Of a stretch of 40,522 nucleotides of DNA, positions 33,067 to 40,522 are shown piece by piece. Source of the DNA: Lachnospiraceae bacterium (GTDB taxonomy: Bacteria; Bacillota; Clostridia; Lachnospirales; Lachnospiraceae); contig JAEELW010000140.1 of NCBI GenBank assembly GCA_016282915.1, forward strand, positions 1-40,522, given 5' to 3'. Under the pieces are notes generated by a model. It saw nothing but the letters and a program-made list of their open reading frames with translations, did not search any database and was not told the origin of the DNA. Each line of letters begins with the position of its first letter. Position 1 is the stretch's first letter. Position numbers and translations under genes: made by a program.

Positions 33067-33548
33067 TGGATATCGTGATCAGCGGCCCCGTGGGGCTGGA
33101 GGGAACAGCCGGACTGGCGGAGAAATACCGCATGCGTCTGGCGGAGAGATATTCCGCAGCCTATATACGGAGGGCGGAAGCTTTCCGCAGCAGGGAATGT
33201 GAAGCGCCTGTGGATTGTGAAGCGCTTCTGTGCGGTGCGGACGGGATCTGCGGGACCCTGTGGCGTATGGCGGAGGAACGCGGCTGCGGTTTCCGTATCG
33301 ACTTAAGGAGCATACCGCTGATGCAGGAGACCGTGGAATTCTGCAATCTGCTGGATCTGGATCCCTACCGCCTGGACAGCGGGAATTGCAGACTGTTCCT
33401 TTGCAAAGATGGTGCGGCGCTCTTATGGGCGCTTAAGGAACAGGGCTTTGAAGATGCGGCGATCGTGGGCCATACCACGAAGGATCATAAGAAGATACTA
33501 CTCTACGACGGCATTGAGAGGCATCTGACGCCGCCGGGAAGAGAATAA
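33066..33548 (+). CDS. orphan HypE/AIR-synthase C-terminal-domain-like protein
   Basis: A 160-residue protein that resembles only the C-terminal half of AIR-synthase-like enzymes such as HypE. The clearest stretch is SIPLMQETVEFCNLLDLDPYRLDSGNCRLFL followed by AALLWALKEQGFEDAAIVGHTTK, matching the HypE-type IPL-x-xET...LDP...G pattern. The N-terminal ATP-binding half, with the metal- and phosphate-binding residues, is not present here or in the neighbouring gene. It may pair with a partner encoded elsewhere or have a new role. It starts on the last base of the previous gene, so translation is coupled. Confidence 0.6.
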   Translation: MDIVISGPVGLEGTAGLAEKYRMRLAERYSAAYIRRAEAFRSRECEAPVDCEALLCGADGICGTLWRMAEERGCGFRIDLRSIPLMQETVEFCNLLDLDPYRLDSGNCRLFLCKDGAALLWALKEQGFEDAAIVGHTTKDHKKILLYDGIERHLTPPGRE

Positions 33549-33565
33549 AGACAGGAGGAGAAAAA

Positions 33566-34051
33566 ATGCTGAGAGAGGAGATCTTAAAGAATATCGAAAA
33601 GGACAGCCGTGTGGACATTCACGAGCTGGCAGTCCGTCTGGGCGCCTCTGACGAGGAGGTCGGGAGCCAGATGAAGCAGATGGAGGAGGAAGGCATCATC
33701 TGCGGCTATCATACGATGATCGACTGGGAAAAGACCGCAGTCGAGAGCGTAACGGCCCTGATCGAGGTGCGCTGCACGCTGCAGCGCGGACAGGGCTTTG
33801 ACCGTATCGCCGAGCGCATCTATAAATATCCAGAAGTGCGCAGCGTTTATCTGATCAGCGGCGGCTATGATCTGCTGGTCACACTGGAGGGACGTTCGAT
33901 CCGTGAGGTGAGCAGTTTTGTTTCGGACAAGCTCTCCACGATGGAGAACGTGCTGAGCACGGCGACGCATTTCATTCTCAAGAAATACAAGGACCATGGC
34001 ACCATCATGGCTGCTCCGGGCGAAGACGAAAGGCAGGTGATCACGCCGTGA
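33566..34051 (+). CDS. Lrp/AsnC family transcriptional regulator
   Basis: A 161-residue regulator with an N-terminal winged helix-turn-helix (LREEILKNIEKDSRVDIHELAVRLGASDEEV, about residues 2-45) and the C-terminal RAM domain (about 65-140, VTALIEVRC..., VRSVYLISGGYDLLVTLEG) that binds amino acids and oligomerises. Its stop codon overlaps the GTG start of the aminotransferase gene (34048-34051), a frequent pairing in clostridia, so it probably controls that gene and itself in response to an amino acid. An AGGAGG lies 7 bases before the ATG. Confidence 0.94.
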   Translation: MLREEILKNIEKDSRVDIHELAVRLGASDEEVGSQMKQMEEEGIICGYHTMIDWEKTAVESVTALIEVRCTLQRGQGFDRIAERIYKYPEVRSVYLISGGYDLLVTLEGRSIREVSSFVSDKLSTMENVLSTATHFILKKYKDHGTIMAAPGEDERQVITP

Positions 34052-35214
34052 GGGATCCGCTTTCCAAGACGATACGAGAGATCAAACCCTCCGGGATCCG
34101 GAAGTTTTTTGATATCGCCAGCGAGATGAAGGATGTGATCAGTCTGGGCGTGGGAGAACCGGATTTCGACACGCCCTGGCATATCCGTGACGAGGGGATC
34201 TATTCCCTGGAGAGAGGGCGTACTTTTTATACTTCCAATACCGGTCTGAAAGAACTGCGTACAGAGATCACCAATTATCTGAAGCGCCGCATCGGCGTGG
34301 AATATGACCCGGATAAAGAGGTAATGGTCACCGTTGGCGGCAGCGAGGGTATCGATGTCGCGCTCCGCGCCATGCTCGATCCCGGTGATGAAGTGCTGAT
34401 CCCGCAGCCTTCCTATGTTTCCTATGAACCCTGCTGCATCCTTGCCGGCGGCGTGCCCGTGATCATCGAGCTGAAGGAAGAGAACGAATTCCGTCTGACC
34501 GCGCAGGAACTGGAAGAAGCGATCACGGAAAAGACCAAGATCCTGGTGCTGCCGTTCCCGAATAATCCGACCGGTGCCATCATGGAGCGTTCGGACCTGG
34601 AGGCGATCGCCGGGCTGATCGAGAAACATGATCTGTATGTGATCAGTGACGAGATCTATTCCGAGCTTACATATAAGGAGAGGCATGTATCGATCACACA
34701 GCTGCCCGGTATGCGCGAACGTACGGTGCTGATCAACGGCTTTTCCAAGGCATACGCCATGACCGGCTGGCGCCTGGGCTATGCCTGTGCACCGGAAGTG
34801 ATACTGAAGCAGATGCTCAAGATCCATCAGTTTGCGATCATGTGCGCGCCCACCACGAGCCAGTATGCTGCGATAGAAGCATTGAAGAACGGTGATGAGG
34901 ACGTGGCGCAGATGAGGGATGCGTACGACCAGCGCCGTCGCTTTCTTGTGGATGCCTTTAAGAATATGGGACTGAAATGCTTTGAACCTTATGGCGCGTT
35001 CTATATCTTCCCGAGCATTAAGGAATTCGGACTCACTTCGGATGAGTTTGCCATGCGTTTTGTACAGGAGGAGCATGTGGCCGTGGTTCCCGGAACAGCT
35101 TTCGGTAATTGCGGAGAAGGCTTCCTGCGTATTTCCTATGCCTATTCCATCGAGAAGCTGCGCGTAGCCATCGGCCGCCTGGAGACCTTTGTGCAGCGTC
35201 TGAAAAAGGGCTGA
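34048..35214 (+). CDS. class I/II PLP-dependent aminotransferase
   Basis: A 388-residue aminotransferase of the aspartate-aminotransferase fold. Features include SLGVGEPDFDTPWHI near the N-terminus, TVGGSEGIDVALRA, PFPNNPTGA, SDEIYSEL, and NGFSKAYAMTGWRLGY with the Schiff-base Lys at about residue 234. Substrate cannot be decided from sequence; the coupled Lrp-type regulator suggests an amino acid such as alanine, aspartate or an aromatic one. The start is GTG, overlapping the regulator's stop. The radical SAM gene starts one base after its stop codon. Confidence 0.93.
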   Translation: MRDPLSKTIREIKPSGIRKFFDIASEMKDVISLGVGEPDFDTPWHIRDEGIYSLERGRTFYTSNTGLKELRTEITNYLKRRIGVEYDPDKEVMVTVGGSEGIDVALRAMLDPGDEVLIPQPSYVSYEPCCILAGGVPVIIELKEENEFRLTAQELEEAITEKTKILVLPFPNNPTGAIMERSDLEAIAGLIEKHDLYVISDEIYSELTYKERHVSITQLPGMRERTVLINGFSKAYAMTGWRLGYACAPEVILKQMLKIHQFAIMCAPTTSQYAAIEALKNGDEDVAQMRDAYDQRRRFLVDAFKNMGLKCFEPYGAFYIFPSIKEFGLTSDEFAMRFVQEEHVAVVPGTAFGNCGEGFLRISYAYSIEKLRVAIGRLETFVQRLKKG

Positions 35215-35215
35215 G

Positions 35216-36283
35216 ATGACGAGAGAAGAGATCAAAAGAAAGAATCTTGATACCCTGGCTGCCTGGCAGGAGAAGCTCTGTAAAGAGCCTCAACTGCGGC
35301 AGCTTTTTTTGGAGCTGACCCTGCGATGCAACGAGCATTGCTTTCACTGCGGTTCGGGCTGCGCTCCTGATCTGCCCCATGGGCTTACGCTTGATCAGTA
35401 CAGAACACTGCTCGATCATGTGAAGGCGGAGTTTGGTACAAAGCCGCTGATCGCGGTGACAGGAGGCGAGCCGCTTCTGTATCCCGATTTTTTTCCTCTG
35501 ATGGAATACGTCCGTGACCTGGGCTTTCGCTGGGGCATGACGAGCAACGCCACGCTGATCACTAAGGAAGTAGCCGGACGGCTTAAGGAAGCCGGCATGA
35601 GGAGCATCTCCGTGAGCATTGACGGATTGCCGGAGACCCACGACCGTTACCGGGGGCTTAAGGGGGCCTATGAGCTGGGGATGGCCGGCGTGAAGAACCT
35701 GACGGATACGGACGCTTTTACGACCATGGTCACGACCGTCGTGAATCATGAAAACATCAACGAGCTGGATGCGCTTTTTGAGATACTGAATGCGACGGAT
35801 ATCAATGAATGGCGGCTGACAGGGCTGGAGCCCATCGGACGCGCGGAAAAGGCCAAAGGGATGCTGCTGACCCCGGAGGATAACCGGAGACTGATGGATT
35901 TCATACGGGACAAACGCGCACAGGGACTGCCGGTGGAGTATTCCTGCTGTCATTTCCTGGGGCTTGAATACGAAGCCGAGGTGCGGGACTGGTATTTCCT
36001 CTGCAATGCCGGCGTATATGTGGCGGGGATCCTGGTGAACGGGGATGTAACGGCCTGTCTGGACGTGCCACATCATGCGAATACGATACAGGGAAACATT
36101 TTTGAAACGCCTTTCGCCGAGATCTGGCGGAAACGTTTTGATATCTACCGCAGGCCTCTTTCGGAGCGGAACGCCGTATGTGCGGCCTGTCCGGAGGTGA
36201 AATGGTGCCGGGGCGGTTCCTATCACAGCTGGGATTACGTAAAAGATGAGCCGAAGGTGTGCATGAAAGGAACTCTTTTCTGA
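35216..36283 (+). CDS. radical SAM/SPASM domain protein
   Basis: A 355-residue enzyme with the radical SAM cluster motif CNEHCFHC (Cys38, 42, 45), a GGEPLLYPDF motif and an SVSIDG strand. The C-terminal SPASM region has a first Cys in FLCNAGVYVAGILVNGDVTACLD and then CAACPEVKWCRGGS, where the last ligand of the usual CxxCx5CxxxC set is Ser, so one auxiliary cluster is atypical. Such proteins often modify peptides or act as sulfatase-type maturases. No precursor peptide or partner is recognised nearby. It starts one base after the aminotransferase stop and is likely co-expressed. Confidence 0.85.
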   Translation: MTREEIKRKNLDTLAAWQEKLCKEPQLRQLFLELTLRCNEHCFHCGSGCAPDLPHGLTLDQYRTLLDHVKAEFGTKPLIAVTGGEPLLYPDFFPLMEYVRDLGFRWGMTSNATLITKEVAGRLKEAGMRSISVSIDGLPETHDRYRGLKGAYELGMAGVKNLTDTDAFTTMVTTVVNHENINELDALFEILNATDINEWRLTGLEPIGRAEKAKGMLLTPEDNRRLMDFIRDKRAQGLPVEYSCCHFLGLEYEAEVRDWYFLCNAGVYVAGILVNGDVTACLDVPHHANTIQGNIFETPFAEIWRKRFDIYRRPLSERNAVCAACPEVKWCRGGSYHSWDYVKDEPKVCMKGTLF

Positions 36284-36301
36284 AACAGCGACAATCCGTG
36301 C

Positions 36302-36330
36302 TTGATTAGGAAAGGGATTTATGATAATAC
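36302..36330 (+). promoter_or_regulatory. possible promoter of the nicotinate phosphoribosyltransferase gene
   Basis: TTGATT (36302-36307), 17 bases, TAATAC (36325-36330); overlapping AT-rich -10 alternatives exist. It lies about 45 bases before the GTG start. Confidence 0.4.
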
Positions 36331-36375
36331 TATACGGGATGTCACGGAGAACGATTCCGGAAAGGAGCATAAAGA

Positions 36376-37842
36376 GTGGAAAACAGCGGTAATATGAAAA
36401 AAACGATTTATGATGAACGTAATATCGCCATGATGATGGATCTGTATGAACTGACCATGGCGAACGGATATTTCCTGCAGGAGGATCAGAAGTCGCGTGT
36501 GGCTTTTGACGTCTTTTACCGGCGCAATCCCGATGGGGGCGGCTTTGCTGTGTTCGCGGGACTGGAGCAGATCCTGCAGTATCTGGAGGGACTGCATTTT
36601 GACAAAGAGGATGTGGAGTATCTGCGCAGCCTGAAGATGTTTGACGAACGTTTTCTTGAATATCTGGCAAATTTCCGTTTTAGCGGTGATGTGTATGCTT
36701 TTCCCGAAGGCACGGTGATGTATCCCGGAGAGCCGGTGATCACGGTGGTGGCGGATCTGGTACAGGCGCAGATCATCGAGACGGAGCTGCTGGCACAGAT
36801 CAATCATCAGAGCCTGGTAGCGACCAAGGCCTGCCGGATCGTACGGGCTGCAGTGGGACGGGCCGTGAGCGATTTCGGCGCGCGCCGTGCCCATAATAAC
36901 GATGCGGCGATCTACGGAGCAAGAGCCTGCTACATCGGCGGCGTGAACGGTACGGCAACCGTGTCTGCCGGACAGGATTTCGGTATACCGGTGAGCGGTA
37001 CCATGGCTCACAGCTGGGTCATGTTTTACGGGGATGAACTGACGGCGTTTCGGAAGTTTGCCGAGATCTATCCGAACAACTGCATCCTTCTTGTGGATAC
37101 CTATGATGTGCTGAAGAGCGGTGTACCCAATGCGATCCGCGTGTTTGAAGAGATGCAGGATAAGGGCATCCATTCGGCCAATTTCGGTATACGTCTGGAT
37201 TCCGGCGACCTTGCCTATCTCTCGAGACGGGCCAGAAAGATGCTGGACGAAGCGGGCTTCCAGAAGGCCAAGATCGTCGTCAGCAATTCGCTGGATGAAT
37301 ATACGATACGTTCCATCATCGAGCAGGGCGGCCGTATCGATGCCTTCGGCGTGGGTGAGCGCATGATCACCGCGCGTTCCGAACCGGTATTCGGTGCCGT
37401 ATACAAACTCTGTGCCGTGGAACGCGACGGGAAGATGGATCCCAGGATCAAGATCAGTGAAAATATCGAGAAGGTGACCAACCCCGGTTTAAAGCGTGTG
37501 TTCCGCGCTTACAACCGCGACGGACACAGCATTGCCGACGTGCTCGCCAAATATGACGAGGAACCGACAAAGATCCCTTATCTGATCGATCCCGAGAAGC
37601 CCTGGAAAAAGATCCCTATTGAGAATCTGAGCTTTAAGGAACTGCAGCAGTGCATGATGAAGGACGGAAAGCGCTGCATGGAGGTCGAATCCATCGGCGA
37701 GATCCGGGACAGGCTGCGTAAGCAGCTGGACAGCGAGGTCTGGGAAGAGGAACAGCGTTTTGAAAACCCGCATTGGCATTATCTGGATATGACGCCGGAA
37801 TATTACCGGATGAAGATGAAGCTTCTGGGAGCGGAGAGCTGA
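36376..37842 (+). CDS. pncB: nicotinate phosphoribosyltransferase
   Basis: The first enzyme of the NAD salvage (Preiss-Handler) pathway, making nicotinate mononucleotide from nicotinate and PRPP. The 488-residue protein contains the MMDLYELTMANGYF start, DFGARRAHNNDAAIYGARACY, GTMAHSWVMFYGDE with the active-site His, LVDTYDVLKSG and SNSLDEYTI. The start is GTG at 36376 rather than the ATG at 36394 because AAGGAG (36362-36366) is at the right distance for the GTG. A terminator follows. No other NAD genes are adjacent. Confidence 0.95.
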   Translation: MENSGNMKKTIYDERNIAMMMDLYELTMANGYFLQEDQKSRVAFDVFYRRNPDGGGFAVFAGLEQILQYLEGLHFDKEDVEYLRSLKMFDERFLEYLANFRFSGDVYAFPEGTVMYPGEPVITVVADLVQAQIIETELLAQINHQSLVATKACRIVRAAVGRAVSDFGARRAHNNDAAIYGARACYIGGVNGTATVSAGQDFGIPVSGTMAHSWVMFYGDELTAFRKFAEIYPNNCILLVDTYDVLKSGVPNAIRVFEEMQDKGIHSANFGIRLDSGDLAYLSRRARKMLDEAGFQKAKIVVSNSLDEYTIRSIIEQGGRIDAFGVGERMITARSEPVFGAVYKLCAVERDGKMDPRIKISENIEKVTNPGLKRVFRAYNRDGHSIADVLAKYDEEPTKIPYLIDPEKPWKKIPIENLSFKELQQCMMKDGKRCMEVESIGEIRDRLRKQLDSEVWEEEQRFENPHWHYLDMTPEYYRMKMKLLGAES

Positions 37843-37861
37843 TAAAAAAATCGAAGATATG

Positions 37862-37888
37862 AAAAGCGCAGCCGGGCTGCGCTTTTTT
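37862..37888. terminator. bidirectional terminator after pncB
   Basis: AGCGCAGC (37865-37872) pairs with GCTGCGCT (37876-37883), flanked by a run of A and a run of T, so it can also end the minus-strand GH5 transcript coming the other way. Confidence 0.85.
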
Positions 37889-38002
37889 ACTTTGTTACGC
37901 ATGGTGATCTTCTGACGACGGACCGTAAGCAGATCAGCTGCCGGCGCGGGCATGCCGCAGGCGGCGATTGCCGTGCGCAGCTGCCATGTTTTCTCCGGGA
38001 GC

Positions 38003-39625
38003 TCACTCCATGCTGATCTGTGCCGTGCCGAAGCTGCCCGTGCAGCTTACGATGAAGCCGACTTCCACACTGCCTCCCGCGGGGATCTCGCGGTTGAAAT
38101 CTACGGGCGTGACGGCAAGGTCTTTTCCGTTGAGCTGATAATTCCCGTTCCAGGACTGCTCCAGGGCTATATCGGAAGAAAAGCGGATATGCACTTTCCA
38201 GCCGCTGACAGGGACGCTTCCGGTATTCTGTAACGTAAGCGTATACTGGCAGTGGTTTCTGCTGCCGTCGGACCAGCTGTTGGAGGCGCTTAAGCTGACT
38301 TTTGTATTGCCTGCATTTGCGGAGGTGGCCGGAGGCGGTGTGGGAGCGTTAGCGCCGGAAGCCGGAGTCGGTGAGCTGTTTCCGCCGCCGGAGGAGCCCT
38401 GGGCGGGGAGCTTGCCACCGAGGATCCCGATATACCAGCGGCCTTCTTCCGAAAGCTCGGCTTCGGACCAGCCGGAGAGCTTGCTGCAGCTGCTTGCGAT
38501 CAGGGCGGAGCTTTCGTTTTTATTGGAGAGGTTCCAGATGCAGTAACTGACGCCGGCCTTATCCATGGCTTTGATCCACGCGTCGGCCTCGCCGAAGTTG
38601 TTACCGCCGTTTCCGCTGGCATCGCAGGTTCCGAATTCGGTGCAGAATACGGGTATGCCGGCGTTCAGGCAGGTCTGCATCTTGCTGCGCAGGCCGGCTC
38701 CGTGAGTCCCCGCATAGAAGTGGATCGTGTAGGCAATATTGTCATAGCCCTTCAGCGGATCCCTGGAGGCCGTATCCACATCCTGGGACCAGGTGGGGGT
38801 GCCTACGATGATGATGGCATCTTTATCGTTGGCGCGGATCAGAGGGATCAGCTCATTGGCGTATTGTTTGATCTGCGGCCAGGTCGTGCCGCCGTTAGGC
38901 TCGTTGCAGATCTCATAGAGTACATTATCATAGGATGCGTACTTCTTCGACATCTCGTCAAAAAAGAGCTTTGCTTCGGCTTTGTGGATATTGGGATCCG
39001 TGTCGCTTAAGATATGCCAGTCGATGATCGCATACATCCCGAGGTCCGTCGCATACTGTACGCCGTTTGTGACCAGTTTTTTCAGATCGTTTTTATTTCC
39101 GCCGGTACAATAGCCGGCCCCTTCTCCCGTATACATGGCGAGACGTATGCAGTTTGCCCCCCATTCATCGCGCAGGGACCGAAAGGCATCGGCATTGACA
39201 TATTGCGGGAACCAGCCGATCCCGTGGGTGGAGACACCTTTGATCTGGAACGCTTTTCCGTTCTTATCTTTAAGGACCGTTCCGTCATAATGCAGGGCGC
39301 CGTGTACCGCGAGTGGCGTGCCGGAAGCCGAAGTGGCCGGAGTGGGAGCAGCCGAAGCGCTTGTCGGTGTAGTGCCTGACGTGGGCGTTGCGGCCGCCGT
39401 AGGCGTGGGCGTCGGCGTTTCCGTTGCCGAAGGAGCGGTGGTGGGCGTGGCCGTGGCGGCTTCCTCCGCGGAAGGCCGGGCCGCATCCGTTACGCTTACT
39501 CCGTCCTCGGCAGGATCGAGTTCTGTCGCTTCCTTTATCTTATACTGTTCATAATCCACTCCGCTGCAGCCGGCGGTAACGAGAAGCAGCCCGGTCAGCA
39601 GCAGGGCAAAGATCTGTTTCTTCAT
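38003..39625 (-). CDS. GH5 endoglucanase/mannanase-type lipoprotein with CBM2
   Basis: A cell-surface plant-polysaccharide hydrolase of 540 residues. A lipobox TAGC gives lipidated Cys20, followed by an acidic stretch and a Pro/Thr/Ala/Ser linker (about 45-105). The GH5 catalytic domain (about 105-405) contains the acid/base Glu242 in EICNEPNG, HFY at 303-305 and the nucleophile Glu330 in FCTEFG. After a Ser/Gly/Pro linker a CBM2-type module (about 440-540) has surface Trp residues (WSDG, SWNG). The start at 39625 is 6 bases after GGAG; 39628 is possible. Cellulose or mannan is the likely substrate. Confidence 0.88.
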   Translation of the reverse strand: MKKQIFALLLTGLLLVTAGCSGVDYEQYKIKEATELDPAEDGVSVTDAARPSAEEAATATPTTAPSATETPTPTPTAAATPTSGTTPTSASAAPTPATSASGTPLAVHGALHYDGTVLKDKNGKAFQIKGVSTHGIGWFPQYVNADAFRSLRDEWGANCIRLAMYTGEGAGYCTGGNKNDLKKLVTNGVQYATDLGMYAIIDWHILSDTDPNIHKAEAKLFFDEMSKKYASYDNVLYEICNEPNGGTTWPQIKQYANELIPLIRANDKDAIIIVGTPTWSQDVDTASRDPLKGYDNIAYTIHFYAGTHGAGLRSKMQTCLNAGIPVFCTEFGTCDASGNGGNNFGEADAWIKAMDKAGVSYCIWNLSNKNESSALIASSCSKLSGWSEAELSEEGRWYIGILGGKLPAQGSSGGGNSSPTPASGANAPTPPPATSANAGNTKVSLSASNSWSDGSRNHCQYTLTLQNTGSVPVSGWKVHIRFSSDIALEQSWNGNYQLNGKDLAVTPVDFNREIPAGGSVEVGFIVSCTGSFGTAQISME

Positions 39626-39639
39626 CATATTCTCCTTTT

Positions 39640-39657
39640 CCGGGGCATTTTCCCCGG
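39640..39657 (-). other. stem-loop just upstream of the GH5 ribosome site
   Basis: A perfect all-G/C 6-bp stem, CCGGGG (39640-39645) with CCCCGG (39652-39657) around a six-base loop, lies between the two minus-strand genes immediately before the AAAAGGAG of the GH5 gene. It lacks a T-run, so it may control mRNA processing or translation rather than termination. Confidence 0.55.
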
Positions 39658-39668
39658 GACAGTATACA

Positions 39669-40522
39669 CTAATCACGTATCTTCGTCCAGCAGGCGGGAT
39701 CGAAGAGATTTTCTTTGACACGGTACCAGGGACGGTCCGAAGTGTCGACTGCAAAGCCGTTAGAGCCGAGCAGCTTTCCCTTGATCGAACCGTTGTCGGA
39801 AAGCGTCACCGCTATCCCGTTCTTCTTTTCGCCTGTGTCGAGCGGCATACCGGTGAAAGGATTACGCGCGTCTTCGATCAGACCCTCCGCAGCCAGAGCA
39901 GGGACATCGGCATTGCACATGAAATCGCTGCAGACCGAGAAACCGTGGGCGTCGAAATCCTTGATGAGAAGGAGCGGGTTATAGGCGGCGGCATCCACAT
40001 CTTCGTTGAGCCGGAGGCGGTCCAGCTGCTTCAGACCGGTGCCGTGATCCGCGACCAGTATGATGCGGCAGCAGTCGTAGATTTTTTCGGCCTTCAGCCA
40101 GTCGAACCATTCGCAGAGCTTGAGCAGGGCCGCCATATTTACCTGGTAATGGCTGAGCTGCTCTTCACTGTCCAGATGCAGTACGGCGCCGTCCAGTTCG
40201 TAGAAGGAGGGGTCGAGGAAGGAGGAATTGTCGACACGCGCGGTGGGAAGGTAATCCGGCAGCTGCAAAAGCCGGGGCTCATGGGCAGTGTCGTTCTTCC
40301 TGATGCAGAAGCTGTTCTTCCCGCTGTTTTCGATACTGCTCAGTTCCGGCAGCAGGTCGAGTACGGACCAGGCGTCGCCGAAAGCGCCGTCCGGTACCAC
40401 GTCGCGGCTGATGTAGGCGGCGGAAAGATAATGCCCGTGATCGTATATGCTCTCGCGCAGGCAGAGGGGTGAGAGCTTCATCAGGCTGTAGAGCAGGAAG
40501 TTGTATTCCGTTGTTTCTCCCA
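39669..40522 (-). CDS. alkaline phosphatase/sulfatase-superfamily protein (5' end outside window)
   Basis: The frame is open through the window edge, so only the C-terminal 283 residues or so are visible and the true start is beyond 40522. The segment IILVADHGTG is the metal-binding DHG motif of the sulfatase/phosphopentomutase-like superfamily, with further loosely matching parts. The visible C-terminus lacks membrane helices. It probably forms an operon with the GH5 gene, which starts about 43 bases further on. A role in cell-surface glycan or teichoic-acid-type modification is possible but not shown. Confidence 0.6.
   Translation of the reverse strand, partial: GETTEYNFLLYSLMKLSPLCLRESIYDHGHYLSAAYISRDVVPDGAFGDAWSVLDLLPELSSIENSGKNSFCIRKNDTAHEPRLLQLPDYLPTARVDNSSFLDPSFYELDGAVLHLDSEEQLSHYQVNMAALLKLCEWFDWLKAEKIYDCCRIILVADHGTGLKQLDRLRLNEDVDAAAYNPLLLIKDFDAHGFSVCSDFMCNADVPALAAEGLIEDARNPFTGMPLDTGEKKNGIAVTLSDNGSIKGKLLGSNGFAVDTSDRPWYRVKENLFDPACWTKIRD

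Noticed and set aside
36318-36389. 23-codon frame before pncB as a peptide precursor for the radical SAM enzyme
   Set aside because: It overlaps the likely pncB promoter and the pncB start, lacks the Cys, Gly or leader features of known precursors, and no support beyond position exists.

Overview
This window is a dense, GC-rich stretch of bacterial chromosome. Gene content, order and signals (AGGAGG ribosome sites, TTGACA/TATAAT promoters, hairpin plus U-run terminators) point to a Gram-positive clostridial genome, most likely Lachnospiraceae. Markers for this are dnaX-ybaB-recR, a DUF5711 protein, a YaaR-HolB-RicT-TrmN6-RsmI run, HU-RqcP-DivIC-TilS-FtsH, a TFIIB-type zinc-ribbon membrane protein, and an AGE epimerase beside a GH130 phosphorylase. 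The species cannot be fixed from sequence reading alone. I see no phage, insertion sequence, CRISPR array, tRNA or rRNA.

Layout. 1-2536: replication/recombination operon dnaX-ybaB-recR, followed by a 160-base set of nested hairpins (2546-2703). 2762-5011: galM and a membrane-anchored DUF5711 protein. 5079-12001: a guanylate-kinase-like gene that appears leaderless, then yaaR, holB, ricT, trmN6, rsmI and an orphan peptide-binding lipoprotein. 12129-16376: acyl carrier protein, a terminator that abuts the next ribosome site, a DegT-type aminotransferase, CCA-adding enzyme and a PEGA lipoprotein with a 15-bp tandem repeat. 16596-20376: HU, RqcP, DivIC, a short TilS and FtsH; the sporulation genes yabP, yabQ and spoIIE, and also hpt, are absent from their usual places. 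20457-20560: a probable small RNA with its own promoter and terminator. 20751-25969: phosphoglycerate mutase, zinc-ribbon protein, a two-enzyme mannobiose pathway (AGE epimerase plus GH130 phosphorylase) and pyruvate formate-lyase activase.

From 26039 to the end, transcription direction alternates between small units. A cytosolic LacI-type-sensor/GGDEF protein (-) faces away from an 8-iron ferredoxin, which converges on endonuclease III (-). A strongly promoted SCP2-like protein with a histone-H1-like Lys/Ala/Pro tail follows. Next, a DUF1858 redox-disulfide protein (-) and a PfkB-fold protein (+) are driven by divergent promoters that share one -35 element; the PfkB protein lacks the catalytic Asp. 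After that come a TPR membrane protein (-), a 35-residue hydrophobic peptide, and a run of VanW-N-like membrane protein, orphan HypE C-terminal domain, Lrp regulator, aminotransferase and radical SAM/SPASM protein. Nicotinate phosphoribosyltransferase follows. A minus-strand pair ends the window: a GH5-CBM2 lipoprotein preceded by a truncated alkaline-phosphatase-superfamily protein.

The strongest leads are the candidate C-rich small RNA, a recurring pattern of start codons 8-10 bases after a -10 box (leaderless mRNAs), the shared-(-35) divergent switch beside a pseudokinase-like PfkB protein, and the SCP2/histone-tail fusion. None could be tested here by database search.
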